Positions 52,822-61,896 of a DNA stretch of 64,000 nt are shown here, piece by piece; the stretch's first letter is position 1; each line of letters starts with the position of its first letter. The position numbers were made by a program, and so were the translations under genes. The notes under the pieces were generated by a model. That model searched no databases and was not told the DNA's origin. It was given only the letters and a program-made list of their open reading frames with translations. Source of the DNA: Aeromicrobium tamlense (GTDB taxonomy: Bacteria; Actinomycetota; Actinomycetes; Propionibacteriales; Nocardioidaceae); the NCBI RefSeq assembly GCF_013408555.1, contig NZ_JACBZN010000001.1, positions 3,162,001 through 3,226,000 on the forward strand. Direction: 5' to 3'.

Positions 52822-54393
52822 TCACTTCGAGAACATGCTGAGCATGCGACGGGTCACGGCGAAGCCGCCGAAGACGTTGATGCTGGCGAAGAGGACGGCC
52901 ACGAACGCCAGCGCCCGGATGACGTTGTCGTCGGCACCGATCTGGATCATGGCGCCGACCACGATGATGCCGCTGATCGCGTTGGTGACGCTCATGAGCG
53001 GCGTGTGCAGCGCGTGGTGCACGTGGCCGATCACGTAGTAGCCGATCACGATCGACAGCGCGAGCACGGTGAAGTGCTGCGGCAGCTGACCCGGCGCGGT
53101 GGCCAGGACCCACAGGAAGATCAGGACGCCCGCGGCGAGCGCGCCGATCTTGACGCCGGGGTTGACCGGCTTCTTCGGCTCGGGGGCCGGGGCGGGCTCC
53201 TTCGGCGCGGCGGCCGGGGCCGGCGCGGCCGAGACCTGCACCGGCGGCGGCGGCCAGGTCTTCTCGCCGTCGCGCACGACGGTGACGCCGCGCTGGACGA
53301 CGTCGTCGAAGTCGAGGACGATCTGGCCGTCCTTGCCCGGCGTCAGCAGCTTGATGAGGTTCACCAGGTTGGTGCCGTACAGCTGCGAGGCCTGGGTGGG
53401 CAGGCGGCCCGCGAGGTCGGTGTAGCCCAGGATCGTGACGCCGTTGGCGGTGACGACCTTCTGGCCGGCGACCGAGCCCTCGACGTTGCCGCCCTGCGCG
53501 GCGGCCATGTCCACGATCACGCTGCCGGGCTTCATCGAGGCCACGTCGGCGGCGGTGATGAGGCGAGGCGCGGCGCGTCCCGGGATCAGGGCGGTGGTGA
53601 CGATGATGTCGACGTCGGCGGCCTGCTCCGAGTAGATCTCCGCGGCGCGCTTGTCGTACGCCTCGCTGGTGGCCTTGGCGTAGCCGTCGGAGGAGACCTC
53701 CTTGGCCTCCTCGGGCACGACGACCTCGAGGTACTCCCCACCGATCGACTTGACCTGGTCGGCGACCTCCGGACGCGGGTCGGTGGCACGCACGATCGCA
53801 CCGAGGCTCGACGCGGCGCCGATGGCCGCCAGGCCCGCGACTCCGGCGCCGGCGACCAGGACCTTGGCCGGCGGCACCTTGCCCGCGGCGGTGACCTGGC
53901 CGGTGAAGAACCGGCCGAACTCGTGGGCGGCCTCGACGACGGCGCGGTAGCCGGCGATGTTGGCCATGGAGGAGAGCACGTCCATGGACTGGGCGCGCGA
54001 GATGCGCGGCACCGCGTCCATCGCCAGCACCGTGATCGGTCGCGATGCCAGCTTCTCCACCAGGTCGGGGTTCAGGCCGGGGCTGATCATGCTGATCAGC
54101 GTCGCGCCGTCCAGCATCAGGGCGATCTCGATCTCGGTCGGCGCGTTGACCTTGAAGATCACGTCGCTGGCCCACGCGTCGGGCTTGTCGCTGATCGTGG
54201 CCCCGGCCGCCGCGTAGGCGTCGTCGCTGAAGCTCGAGGCCGCTCCGGCCCCGCTCTCCACCGTCACCAGATAGCCGAGATCGATCAGCTGCTTCACCGT
54301 CGCCGGAGTCGCGGCGACGCGAGTCTCGCCGGGCGCGGACTCCTTCACGACGCCGATCCGCATCGAGCCCAGATCGGGCAGGGGGGTGCTCAT
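52822..54393 (-). CDS. pntA: NAD(P) transhydrogenase subunit alpha (full length)
   Basis: A 523-residue protein that joins the soluble NAD domain dI ('[20 protein letters not shown]', '[20 protein letters not shown]') to the Pro/Ala-rich linker and the short membrane part (last about 110 residues, four helices), i.e. the E. coli-like unsplit form. The ATG at 54393 is chosen because TATTGT ends exactly 7 nt before it and open codons further upstream lack family similarity. A 27-bp inverted repeat overlaps that -10, indicating repressor control. Confidence 0.94.
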   Translation of the reverse strand: MSTPLPDLGSMRIGVVKESAPGETRVAATPATVKQLIDLGYLVTVESGAGAASSFSDDAYAAAGATISDKPDAWASDVIFKVNAPTEIEIALMLDGATLISMISPGLNPDLVEKLASRPITVLAMDAVPRISRAQSMDVLSSMANIAGYRAVVEAAHEFGRFFTGQVTAAGKVPPAKVLVAGAGVAGLAAIGAASSLGAIVRATDPRPEVADQVKSIGGEYLEVVVPEEAKEVSSDGYAKATSEAYDKRAAEIYSEQAADVDIIVTTALIPGRAAPRLITAADVASMKPGSVIVDMAAAQGGNVEGSVAGQKVVTANGVTILGYTDLAGRLPTQASQLYGTNLVNLIKLLTPGKDGQIVLDFDDVVQRGVTVVRDGEKTWPPPPVQVSAAPAPAAAPKEPAPAPEPKKPVNPGVKIGALAAGVLIFLWVLATAPGQLPQHFTVLALSIVIGYYVIGHVHHALHTPLMSVTNAISGIIVVGAMIQIGADDNVIRALAFVAVLFASINVFGGFAVTRRMLSMFSK

Positions 54394-54394
54394 C

Positions 54395-54421
54395 CCGCAG
54401 ACAATAGCCGGGTGTCTGCGG
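54395..54421. promoter_or_regulatory. Inverted repeat over the pntA promoter
   Basis: CCGCAGACA and TGTCTGCGG are perfect 9-bp arms around a 9-bp spacer that contains part of the pntA -10. If transcription starts at the ATG the repeat is not transcribed, so an operator is more likely than a hairpin. Confidence 0.55.
54401..54406 (-). promoter_or_regulatory. -10 element of a leaderless pntAB mRNA
   Basis: TATTGT on the minus strand ends 7 nt before the ATG at 54393. Confidence 0.6.
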
Positions 54422-54513
54422 ACCCGGCGCATGAGGTGTGTCACGTTACGGACAGGTAACACAGGGCCGGCGTGGCAATCGGTGCATGTGACATCGCCAG
54501 TGGCACATTTCAC

Positions 54514-54526
54514 ATACCGCCGGTAT
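54514..54526. promoter_or_regulatory. Palindromic operator candidate over the SDR promoter
   Basis: ATACCG-C-CGGTAT is a perfect 13-bp palindrome that overlaps the -10 hexamer of the SDR gene (54524-54529), a position suited to a TetR-type repressor. Confidence 0.55.
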
Positions 54527-54529
54527 CTT
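54524..54529 (+). promoter_or_regulatory. -10 element of a leaderless SDR mRNA
   Basis: TATCTT ends 7 nt before the ATG at 54537. Confidence 0.55.
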
Positions 54530-54536
54530 GGCGGGC

Positions 54537-55427
54537 ATGTCGTCTCTGAAGCCCCAGCAATTCCGCGGCAAGGTCGCGCTCATCACGGGTGCCGCGCGTG
54601 GCATCGGCGCCGCGGTGGCCCGGGCCTACGTCGTCCACGGCGGTCGCGTCGCCCTCGTCGGCCTCGAGCCCGACCTGCTGGAGGAGCTGAGCACCGAGCT
54701 CGGCGAGTCGGCCGCGTGGTGGCAGGCCGACGTCCGCAGCAGCGACCAGCTGCGCACCGCGATCGACGAGGCCGCGGCGTACTTCGGACGCCTCGACCAC
54801 GTGGTGGCCAACGCGGGCATCGCGTCCTACGGCACCGTCCGCCAGATCGAGGACGACGCCTTCGAGCGCGTCATCGACGTCAACCTCAACGGCGTCTTCC
54901 GCACGGCCAAGTACGCGATCCCGCACCTGCGGGCCTCGAAGGGCTACCTGCTCGTCGTGTCGTCGCTGGCCGCCTTCTCCAACATCGCCGGACTCAGCTC
55001 CTACAGCGCCAGCAAGGCCGGCAACGAGGCGCTCGCCGTCGCGCTGCGCCAGGAGGTCGCGCACCTCGGGATCAAGGTGGGCATCTGCCACCCCTCGTGG
55101 ATCGACACCGACATCGTCCGCAACGCCGAGGCCGACCTGCCCACCTTCAAGGCGATCCGTCGCAGGCTGCCGTATCCGGCGAACACCACCACCGACGTCG
55201 AGACCTGCGCGGAGAGGATCCTCGTGGGGCTGGCGAAGCGCAAGAGCCGTGTCTACGTCCCGCAGGCCGTGCTGCTGGCCAACTGGACGAAGGCGTTCGT
55301 GAACTCGCCGGCCACGTGGCCCTACGTACGGCTGCTGACCCGCCGAACGGTGCCGGCGCTGGAGCAGGAGGTCACGGCGCTCGGCCGCTTCCACCACGCG
55401 CACACGCCGGTGACGCCGCAGCAGTAG
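54537..55427 (+). CDS. Short-chain dehydrogenase/reductase
   Basis: A 296-residue SDR with the NADP-binding '[16 protein letters not shown]' near residue 16, 'NAGIAS' near 92 and the active-site triad Ser-Tyr-Lys ('[23 protein letters not shown]', in part; Tyr and Lys near 156 and 160). The C-terminal extension of about 50 residues with a hydrophobic stretch ('[13 protein letters not shown]') is typical of the retinol-dehydrogenase-like or lipid-linked subgroup. The substrate is unknown. I start at the ATG 54537, not three codons earlier, because of the -10 spacing. An operator candidate overlaps the promoter. Confidence 0.85.
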   Translation: MSSLKPQQFRGKVALITGAARGIGAAVARAYVVHGGRVALVGLEPDLLEELSTELGESAAWWQADVRSSDQLRTAIDEAAAYFGRLDHVVANAGIASYGTVRQIEDDAFERVIDVNLNGVFRTAKYAIPHLRASKGYLLVVSSLAAFSNIAGLSSYSASKAGNEALAVALRQEVAHLGIKVGICHPSWIDTDIVRNAEADLPTFKAIRRRLPYPANTTTDVETCAERILVGLAKRKSRVYVPQAVLLANWTKAFVNSPATWPYVRLLTRRTVPALEQEVTALGRFHHAHTPVTPQQ

Positions 55428-55428
55428 G

Positions 55429-56079
55429 TCAGTCGCCCTCGGTCTGCACCGAGGCGGCGAGCGAGACCATGTGGCCGAGGCGCGCGATCTCGGAGGGGAG
55501 GAACTCCGGACCTCCGTGGCGGCCGACGGCGACGAAGAACTCGGTGCCCGAGCGGGTGGTGCCGGGGGAGCCGGCCAGCACGGTGGAGTCCCAGGCCGCC
55601 ACCTCGGGCAGCGCGCGGGCGCTCTCCACCTTCAGCCAGCCGTCGCAGTCGGGCACGACGCGCGGGGCCGCCGACGAGCCGAACATGAACGCCGCGCCCT
55701 CCTCGCCGGGGCCCACCGCCATCGCCCAGTCGGTGCGGAACGTGGAGGGGATGACCTCGACGAGCCGCTCGATCGCGAGATCGGGCTCGTCGGTGAAGGC
55801 CTCGACCGCCTCGAGGTCCATGCTGAGGTTGGCGCCGGCGGTGTAGCGGCTGATCCAGTGGACGTGCACGCCCTCGAGCGCCTGGCAGGCCGTGATGAGG
55901 GCGTCGGGCATGACGGTGTGCGGCAGCTCGAGCAGCACGTCGTCGACCGCGATGCCGTCGGAGCGGTGCTCGACGATCTCGATCGCCTCGATGTCGGCGC
56001 CGGCGCCACCGAGGGCCGTCGCGAGGGCGCCGAGGGAGCCCGGCACGTCGGGGAGCTCCACGCGCAACAGAAACGCCAT
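55429..56079 (-). CDS. ACT-domain amino-acid-binding protein
   Basis: A 216-residue cytosolic protein with an N-terminal ACT domain ('FLLRVELPDVPGSLGALATALG', in part) of the type that binds amino acids, followed by about 130 residues without an obvious enzyme motif but with a GAF-like alternation ('DWAMAVGPGEEGAAFMFGSS', 'FFVAVGRHGGPEFLPSEIARL'). It looks like a small-ligand sensor; no partner is adjacent. I start at 56079 ('MAFLLRVE'), since GACAAT ends 7 nt before it; an ATG three codons upstream is possible. Its stop is 1 nt from the convergent SDR stop. Confidence 0.72.
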   Translation of the reverse strand: MAFLLRVELPDVPGSLGALATALGGAGADIEAIEIVEHRSDGIAVDDVLLELPHTVMPDALITACQALEGVHVHWISRYTAGANLSMDLEAVEAFTDEPDLAIERLVEVIPSTFRTDWAMAVGPGEEGAAFMFGSSAAPRVVPDCDGWLKVESARALPEVAAWDSTVLAGSPGTTRSGTEFFVAVGRHGGPEFLPSEIARLGHMVSLAASVQTEGD

Positions 56080-56153
56080 GGCAGCCATTGTCGCGCGTCC
56101 CGATTGCAGGGAGGTAAACGCGGCGCTGGCGAGTCGCGTCCGGGCGCAGCCCC

Positions 56154-56159
56154 TAGGCT
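56154..56159 (+). promoter_or_regulatory. -10 element of a leaderless acetyltransferase mRNA
   Basis: TAGGCT ends 6 nt before the GTG at 56166. Confidence 0.6.
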
Positions 56160-56165
56160 GGCGCC

Positions 56166-56888
56166 GTGGTGGAGCACGCACGCGGGACCGAGGGCCTGCG
56201 ACTCGTCGGCTCGTCGCAGCTGGTGGCCGAGCCGCCGATCCGGATGCTGGGCGACCTGCTGGTCCGCGGCGGCACGACGCACGTCGGCGCGTTCACGAGC
56301 CTGGCCCACGGCGTCGAGACCCAGGGGGCCACGATCGGCCGCTACTGCGAGTTCGCCCCCGACATCCTGATCGGCGCCACCGGCCACCCGCTGACGTGGC
56401 TCGGCGTCAACTCCTTCCAGTACAAGAAGGCCACGTGGGGCTGGCACCCCTCGGCGTCGGAGTCCGAGGTCATCGACCCCGAGGCCGACGGGCGCCCCTC
56501 GTTCCGCGGCGAGCCGTCGGTGGTCGGGAACGACGTGTGGATCGGCGCGAAGGTCGTGGTCCTGCGCGGCGTCACGATCGGCGACGGCGCGGTCGTGGCC
56601 GCTGGCGCGGTGGTCACCGAGGACGTGGCGCCCTACTCGATCGTCGGCGGCATCCCGGCCCGACCGATCCGCGACCGCGTCGACCCCGCCACCCGCGAAC
56701 GACTGCTCGAGCTGGCCTGGTGGCGGTTCTCGCCCAACCAGCTGGCCGGCGTGACCTTCGACGACCTGCCGCGCGCGATCGCGCAGCTCGAGGAGCGGCT
56801 GCCCGGCCTCGAGCCGTATGAGCCCGGGTTCGTGCCCGTCGAGCGCCCGCAGCGAACCGACGCCAAGCGGTCGCGCTGGAGGCGCTGA
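56166..56888 (+). CDS. CatB-like hexapeptide-repeat O-acetyltransferase
   Basis: A 240-residue left-handed beta-helix protein: hexapeptide repeats '[20 protein letters not shown]' and '[22 protein letters not shown]' (in parts), the catalytic His in 'GATGHP', and '[13 protein letters not shown]' as the C-terminal cap. This is the xenobiotic/sugar O-acetyltransferase (CatB/Vat) family that uses acetyl-CoA as trimers. The true acceptor (sugar, wall component or antibiotic) is unknown. It is followed by ku after 17 nt. Confidence 0.85.
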   Translation: MVEHARGTEGLRLVGSSQLVAEPPIRMLGDLLVRGGTTHVGAFTSLAHGVETQGATIGRYCEFAPDILIGATGHPLTWLGVNSFQYKKATWGWHPSASESEVIDPEADGRPSFRGEPSVVGNDVWIGAKVVVLRGVTIGDGAVVAAGAVVTEDVAPYSIVGGIPARPIRDRVDPATRERLLELAWWRFSPNQLAGVTFDDLPRAIAQLEERLPGLEPYEPGFVPVERPQRTDAKRSRWRR

Positions 56889-56905
56889 AGGCGGATACTG
56901 GCTGG

Positions 56906-57745
56906 ATGCGAGCCATCTGGAAGGGCGCGATCAGCTTCGGGCTGGTCCATGTGCCGGTGAAGGTGTACTCCGCCACCGAGAGCCACGACGTGTCGCTGCA
57001 CCAGGTCCACGACGAGGACGGCGGGCGCATCCGCTACGAGCGCCGCTGCGAGATCTGCAAGGAAGTCGTTCCCTACAAGAACATCGACAAGGCCTACGAC
57101 GACGGCGAGAAGACGATCGTCCTCACGGACGAGGACCTCAAGTCGCTGCCCGCCGAGCGCAGCCACGAGATCGACGTCGTCGAGTTCGTGCCCGACGACC
57201 AGATCGACGTCCTGCGCCTGGGCAACCCCTACTTCCTCGAGCCCGAGGAGAAGGCGCTCAAGCCCTACACGCTGCTGCGCCGCGCGCTCGAGGACACCGA
57301 GCGCACCGCCGTGGTCACGTTCGCGCTGCGCCAGCGCACCCGCCTGGGCGCCCTGCGCGTACGCGATGGTGTGCTCGTGCTGCAGACCCTGCTGTGGGAC
57401 GACGAGGTCCGCACGGCGGACTTCCCCGTGCTGGAGAACACCGCGAAGGTCACCGACAAGGAGCTCGCGATGGCGGGCCAGCTGATCGAGTCGCTCGCGG
57501 GCGACTTCGACGCCAGCCAGTTCACCGACGACTACCAGGAGCAGCTCAAGACCCTCATCGAGGCCAAGCGCAAGGCGGGCGAGGGCATCGAGACCGAGGC
57601 CACCTTCGGCGAGCAGGAGGAGGAGGGCGGCGAGGTCGTCGACCTCATGGAGGCGCTGCGACGCAGTGTCGAAGCGCGCAAGGGCGACGCGAAGTCCGAC
57701 GGCAAGCCCAAGAAGAAGGCGGCGAAGAAGAAGTCGTCGGCCTGA
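56906..57745 (+). CDS. ku: Non-homologous end-joining protein Ku
   Basis: A 279-residue bacterial Ku: the core beta-barrel begins 'MRAIWKGAISFGLVHVPVKV' and contains 'CEICKEVVPYKNIDKAYD' (zinc-knuckle remnant) and 'EFVPDDQIDVLRLGNPYFLEP' (in parts). The tail is lysine-rich ('KPKKKAAKKKSSA'), as in Ku forms that bind DNA through a basic C-terminus. The homodimer encircles DNA ends and recruits LigD, encoded close by. GATACT ends 6 nt before the ATG. Its stop is embedded in a palindrome with the GAF-ANTAR stop. Confidence 0.95.
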   Translation: MRAIWKGAISFGLVHVPVKVYSATESHDVSLHQVHDEDGGRIRYERRCEICKEVVPYKNIDKAYDDGEKTIVLTDEDLKSLPAERSHEIDVVEFVPDDQIDVLRLGNPYFLEPEEKALKPYTLLRRALEDTERTAVVTFALRQRTRLGALRVRDGVLVLQTLLWDDEVRTADFPVLENTAKVTDKELAMAGQLIESLAGDFDASQFTDDYQEQLKTLIEAKRKAGEGIETEATFGEQEEEGGEVVDLMEALRRSVEARKGDAKSDGKPKKKAAKKKSSA

Positions 57746-57754
57746 GTCAGGCCG
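57738..57754. terminator. Stop-codon-spanning palindrome
   Basis: CGGCCTGA-G-TCAGGCCG is a perfect 8-bp inverted repeat that contains both convergent stop codons (ku and GAF-ANTAR), probably a compact bidirectional terminator. Confidence 0.5.
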
Positions 57755-58514
57755 GCTGCGGGTCGCCGTTCTCGGGAGCGTTCTTCGGAGGATCGGCCAT
57801 GAGGGACTCCGGCACGTCCACGCGAATGGTGCCGGGGAACTCCGACACGGGACGCTTGCGGTTCTCCACGACCCAGGTCGCCACGGCGTGCAGCTTCTGG
57901 TTGTGGTTCTGGGAGTAGCGACGCAGCACGTCGAACGCGCGGTCGGCCTCGATGTCGAAGCGCTCCATCAGTATTCCCTGGGCCTGCCCTATGACCTTGC
58001 GGGCATCGATCGCGTGGAGCAGTCCCTGCTCGTGGTGCGCGTTGGCCAGGGCGACCGAGGCGTGGCGGGCGAAGATCAGCGCGGTGGCCAGATCGTTCCC
58101 GTCGAACGCGTCGGGCCGGTCGGCGTACAGGTTGAGCGATCCGTAGCGGCGCTCGCGGGTCTCCAGCAGCACGCTCATCGCACTGCGGATGCCCAGGTCG
58201 CCCGCGGCCCGGCCCCACTTGGGCCAGCGCGGGTCGAGGCTGACGTCGTTCGAGACGAAGCTGCCGCCGGCCTCGAGCGCGTCCAGGCAGGGGCCCTCGT
58301 CGAGCTCGCGCTGGAGCTCGTGCGACCGGATCACCCGCTCGGAGGTCGTCGACGCCGTCTCGATGCGCGTGCGCGAGTGGACCAGCATGATGCCGGCGTC
58401 ATCACACTCGGCGGCCTTGCGGGCATATTCGGTGATGCGTTCCACGGTCTTCTCCGTGGTCGGCTGCTCGTGCAGGTCGAGCGCCACCTCGGAGAAGAAG
58501 TCAAGCACGGACAC
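57747..58514 (-). CDS. GAF-ANTAR domain regulator
   Basis: A 255-residue protein: GAF sensor domain (about 20-160; 'DDAGIMLVHSRTRIETASTT', 'ELQRELDEGPCLDAL', 'RSAMSVLLETRERRYGSLNLYA', in parts) and an ANTAR RNA-binding three-helix domain (about 170-220; 'VIGQAQGILMERFDIEADRAFDVLRR', in part). ANTAR proteins bind paired hexaloop RNA hairpins and prevent termination. The C-terminus is Pro-rich. AAGGAG precedes the GTG at 58514. It lies on the opposite strand between ku and ligD. Confidence 0.88.
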   Translation of the reverse strand: MSVLDFFSEVALDLHEQPTTEKTVERITEYARKAAECDDAGIMLVHSRTRIETASTTSERVIRSHELQRELDEGPCLDALEAGGSFVSNDVSLDPRWPKWGRAAGDLGIRSAMSVLLETRERRYGSLNLYADRPDAFDGNDLATALIFARHASVALANAHHEQGLLHAIDARKVIGQAQGILMERFDIEADRAFDVLRRYSQNHNQKLHAVATWVVENRKRPVSEFPGTIRVDVPESLMADPPKNAPENGDPQPA

Positions 58515-58567
58515 GGCCGCTCCTTCACACTGGTGACTACGAACAGTACGCGGAGGGGGTCAAGGTC

Positions 58568-60976
58568 GTGGCAGGCGCGTCCACCCAAACCGTCTCGGTG
58601 GACGGACGGCTGTTGAGGCTGACGAACAGCGACAAGCCGATGTACCCGGCGACGGGCACCACGAAGGCCGACGTCATCTCGTACTACGTGCAGGTCGCGC
58701 CGTGGCTGCTGCCGCACCTCGCGGGGCGTCCGGTCACCCGCAAGCGCTGGGTGAACGGCACCGGCCCGGGGGCCGAGGTCTTCTTCGAGAAGAACCTGCC
58801 GGACTCCGCGCCCGACTGGATCCGCCGGGTCACGATCAAGCACAAGTCGCGCACGAACGTCTACCCGATCTTCGAGTCCGTGGCCGACCTCGCCTGGGCC
58901 GGACAGGTCGCCGCGCTGGAGCTGCACGTGCCGCAGTGGCAGGTCGACGCCACCGGCGTGCCGCAGAACCCGGACCGTCTCGTGATCGACCTCGACCCCG
59001 GCCCGGGAACGGGGCTGCCGGAGTGCGTCGAGGTCGCGCACGCGGCGCGCGAGCTGCTGGCCGACATCGGGGTCGAGTGCTTCCCGGTCACCAGCGGCAG
59101 CAAGGGCATCCACCTGTTCGCGCACCTCGACGGCACGCACGACTCCGACTACGTCAACGCCTTCGCGAAGCAGGTCGCGCAGGCGCTCGAGGCGTCGATG
59201 CCCGAGCTCGTCGTGAGCGACATGAGCAAGGCGAAGCGCGCGGGCAAGGTCCTGGTGGACTGGAGCCAGAACAACGGCGCGAAGACCACGATCTCGCCGT
59301 ACTCCCTGCGCGGCCGCGACGAGCCCACCGTGGCGGTGCCGCGCGACTGGGACGAGCTCGACGAGGACCTGCGCCACCTCACGATCGACGAGGTGCCGGC
59401 GCGGCTGGCCGAGCGGGGCGACCCGATGGCGTCGCTCGCCGGACCCGTGGCCGACAGGCTCTCCACCTACCGGTCGATGCGCGACGCCAGCCGGACCCCG
59501 GAGCCCGTGCCCGACTCGGTGGTGCGCGGCCGCGACGGCGACCCGATCTTCGTCATCCAGGAGCACCACGCGCGCCGGCTGCACTGGGACTTCCGGCTCG
59601 AGCGCGACGGCGTGCTGGTCTCGTGGGCGCTGCCGAAGGGCGTGCCGGACTCCACCAGCGGCAACCACCTCGCGGTCCAGACCGAGGACCACCCGATGGA
59701 GTACGCGACCTTCGCGGGGAGCATCCCGAAGGGCGAGTACGGCGCGGGCGACGTCACGATCTGGGACCACGGCCACTTCGACCTCGAGAAGTGGAACGAC
59801 CACGAGGTGATCGCGACGCTGCACGGCACGCAGGAGGGCGGGCTCGGTGGCTCGAAGCGGCTCGCCCTCATCAAGACGGGCGAGAACTGGCTGATCCACC
59901 TCATGAAGGACCAGCAGCCCGGGGCGCCGTCCACGACCTCGCGACCGAAGGCGACGAAGGGCACGAAGCCGGCGAAGAAGAAGGCACCGGCGGGACGCTC
60001 GGGCTTCGTCCCGCCGATGCTCGCGGTGCTCGCGGGCGGCCGCGACGCCTCCGGTGACGGGTGGGCCTACGAGCTGAAGTGGGACGGCATCCGGTGCGTC
60101 GCGGTGGTCTCGGGCGAGGACGTGCGGCTGTACTCGCGCAACCACAACGACGTCAGCGCCAGCTATCCCGAGCTCGTCGAGGAGCTCGCCGCGATGGGGC
60201 TCGACACGGTCCTCGACGGCGAGATCGTCGCGATGGACGAGCGTGGCATCCCCTCCTTCGGCCGGCTGCAGCAGCGGATGGGCGTCACCAAGCCGGGTGA
60301 CGTGGAGCGACTCCGGCGCACGACGCCCGTGCAGCTGATGCTGTTCGACCTCCTCGAGCGCGACGGCACCTCGCTGCGCGACCTCCCCTACGACGACCGC
60401 CGAGACGCGCTGGAGGAGCTCGACCTCGAGTCCGAGCTGGTGCACGCGCCGCCCGCCCACGGCGGCACGATCGACGAGGCCGTGGCGCTGAGCCGGAGCC
60501 ACCAGCTGGAGGGCATCGTGGCCAAGCGGCGCGCGTCCACGTACGACCCCGGTGCGCGCTCCACCGACTGGCTCAAGATCAAGAACCAGGACACGCAGGA
60601 GATCGTCATCGGCGGCTGGCGCCCGAGCAGTGGCGGGCGCGGGATCGGATCGCTGCTCGTGGGCGTGCCCGTGGAGGGAGGCCTGCGCTACCTCGGCCGT
60701 GTCGGCACGGGCTACAGCAACGCCGAGCGGCTCAAGCTCCGCTCGCTCCTCGACCCGCTCGAGCGGAAGACCTCGCCGTTCGTCGACGAGGTCGAGTCCG
60801 CGGCCTCCCGCGATGCCACCTGGGTGACGCCGCGGCTGGTCGGCGAGGTCGTCTACGGCGACTGGTCGCCCGCGGGGCACCTGCGACACGCCAGCTGGCG
60901 CGGCCTGCGACCGGACAAGGACGCGGCCGACGTGGTGCTCGAGGCGGCTGCCGAGGTGCGACTGACCCCGCCGTGA
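58568..60976 (+). CDS. ligD: Multifunctional NHEJ DNA ligase LigD (Pol-PE-LIG)
   Basis: An 802-residue protein with the mycobacterial domain order. Pol (about 10-300) has 'VIDLDPGPG' with the catalytic Asp pair; the 3'-phosphoesterase (about 318-455) has 'EHHARRLHWDFRLERDG' with the metal-binding His; a Lys-rich linker leads to the ATP-dependent ligase (about 490-800) with the adenylated Lys504 in 'ELKWDGIR', 'LDGEIVAMD' and 'LEGIVAKR'. The Pol part fills gaps with a ribonucleotide preference, PE trims ends, LIG seals. The GTG at 58568 has GGAGGGGG upstream. Confidence 0.95.
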   Translation: MAGASTQTVSVDGRLLRLTNSDKPMYPATGTTKADVISYYVQVAPWLLPHLAGRPVTRKRWVNGTGPGAEVFFEKNLPDSAPDWIRRVTIKHKSRTNVYPIFESVADLAWAGQVAALELHVPQWQVDATGVPQNPDRLVIDLDPGPGTGLPECVEVAHAARELLADIGVECFPVTSGSKGIHLFAHLDGTHDSDYVNAFAKQVAQALEASMPELVVSDMSKAKRAGKVLVDWSQNNGAKTTISPYSLRGRDEPTVAVPRDWDELDEDLRHLTIDEVPARLAERGDPMASLAGPVADRLSTYRSMRDASRTPEPVPDSVVRGRDGDPIFVIQEHHARRLHWDFRLERDGVLVSWALPKGVPDSTSGNHLAVQTEDHPMEYATFAGSIPKGEYGAGDVTIWDHGHFDLEKWNDHEVIATLHGTQEGGLGGSKRLALIKTGENWLIHLMKDQQPGAPSTTSRPKATKGTKPAKKKAPAGRSGFVPPMLAVLAGGRDASGDGWAYELKWDGIRCVAVVSGEDVRLYSRNHNDVSASYPELVEELAAMGLDTVLDGEIVAMDERGIPSFGRLQQRMGVTKPGDVERLRRTTPVQLMLFDLLERDGTSLRDLPYDDRRDALEELDLESELVHAPPAHGGTIDEAVALSRSHQLEGIVAKRRASTYDPGARSTDWLKIKNQDTQEIVIGGWRPSSGGRGIGSLLVGVPVEGGLRYLGRVGTGYSNAERLKLRSLLDPLERKTSPFVDEVESAASRDATWVTPRLVGEVVYGDWSPAGHLRHASWRGLRPDKDAADVVLEAAAEVRLTPP

Positions 60977-61018
60977 GACACGATGGAGGTCCGACGACAT
61001 CTGTGCGAAGGAGCCATT

Positions 61019-61480
61019 GTGGGCAAGAAGAGCGTGAAGGATCACGTCGACACCGTCGTGGAGCAGCTGCCGGACGCGTCCGAGCTGCGCGACCTCCGGG
61101 ACCAGCTGGTGGAGCGTCTTCCCGACCGAGCCGAGTGGCTGGCGCTGCGCGACGATCTCATGGAGAAGCTCCCGGACAAGACCGAGCTGCTCGACCTGCG
61201 TGACAACCTGGTCGACAAGCTGCCCGACGAGGTCAGCGACAAGCTGCCGATCGAGAAGCGCCAGCGCTTCCGCGGCCTGCGGAAGGTCGCGTTCGTGGGC
61301 CTGCTGACCGCCGGCATCGCGGGCGTCGTGGCCTTCTTCAAGGCCCGGTCCGCCGACCAGCCGACGTACACGGCCTCGACCTACACGACGCCGGGTCGGC
61401 CGACGACCTCCACGACGCCGACCACGCCCACGGGCGACGTCGGTGCCACGGGCACGGTCACGCCGCCGCCGACCGTCTGA
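61019..61480 (+). CDS. Membrane-anchored protein with 17-residue helical repeats
   Basis: A 153-residue protein of unknown function. Residues about 8-65 contain three tandem 17-residue units with the consensus xxxELxxLRDxLxxKLPD, most likely amphipathic helices. One transmembrane helix follows ('VAFVGLLTAGIAGVVAFF', about 88-105), then a Thr/Pro-rich tail of about 45 residues. The GTG at 61019 is chosen because GAAGGAG precedes it by 5 nt. It starts 42 nt after ligD; a link with repair is not implied by its sequence. Confidence 0.75.
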   Translation: MGKKSVKDHVDTVVEQLPDASELRDLRDQLVERLPDRAEWLALRDDLMEKLPDKTELLDLRDNLVDKLPDEVSDKLPIEKRQRFRGLRKVAFVGLLTAGIAGVVAFFKARSADQPTYTASTYTTPGRPTTSTTPTTPTGDVGATGTVTPPPTV

Positions 61481-61492
61481 CCGACACACGAG

Positions 61493-61526
61493 CGAGGGCC
61501 CCGGGAATCTCTTCCCGGGGCCCTCG
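61493..61526. terminator. Bidirectional terminator
   Basis: A 15-bp perfect GC-rich stem (61493-61507 with 61512-61526) and TCTC loop between convergent genes, 12 nt and 15 nt from the two stops. Confidence 0.8.
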
Positions 61527-61541
61527 TCGTTGGTTCGGTGA

Positions 61542-61715
61542 TCAGTGCTTGAACGCGTCCTTCACGTTCTCGCCGGCCTGCTTGACGTCGGACTTGGCCT
61601 GGTCGCCCTTGCCCTCGGCCTCGAGGCGCTCGTTGTCGGTCGCCTTGCCGGTGGCCTCCTTGGCCTTGCCCTTGACGTCCTCGGCGGCGTTCTTCAGCTT
61701 GTCGTCAAGTCCCAT
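61542..61715 (-). CDS. CsbD-family stress protein
   Basis: A 57-residue, very hydrophilic, Lys/Glu/Asp/Ala-rich protein 'MGLDDKLKNAAEDVKGKAKE', matching CsbD over its full length. CsbD-like proteins are small, probably disordered proteins made under general stress (sigma B in Bacillus). AGGTGGAG lies 3 nt before the ATG at 61715. I looked for a sigma-B-type promoter upstream and could not find a convincing one. Confidence 0.88.
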   Translation of the reverse strand: MGLDDKLKNAAEDVKGKAKEATGKATDNERLEAEGKGDQAKSDVKQAGENVKDAFKH

Positions 61716-61896
61716 GATCTCCACCTTCGCTCGGGGGTCTGTTCTTGTCTCCATGCCACCACGGACGCACGGTGTCCGCATCTTCAGAGGGACGCGGCAC
61801 GCGTGTTGCGGGCAGGTGAAACCTCTGGCGTTCCAGTGACGCGCGCCACGTCCGTCGTACAGGATGAGCGGAACCTCCTCCGACGAAAGAGCACCG

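Noticed and set aside
61716-61860. Sigma-B-type promoter upstream of the CsbD gene
   Set aside because: A GTTTC is present on the minus strand, but no GGGTAT-like element follows at the right distance.
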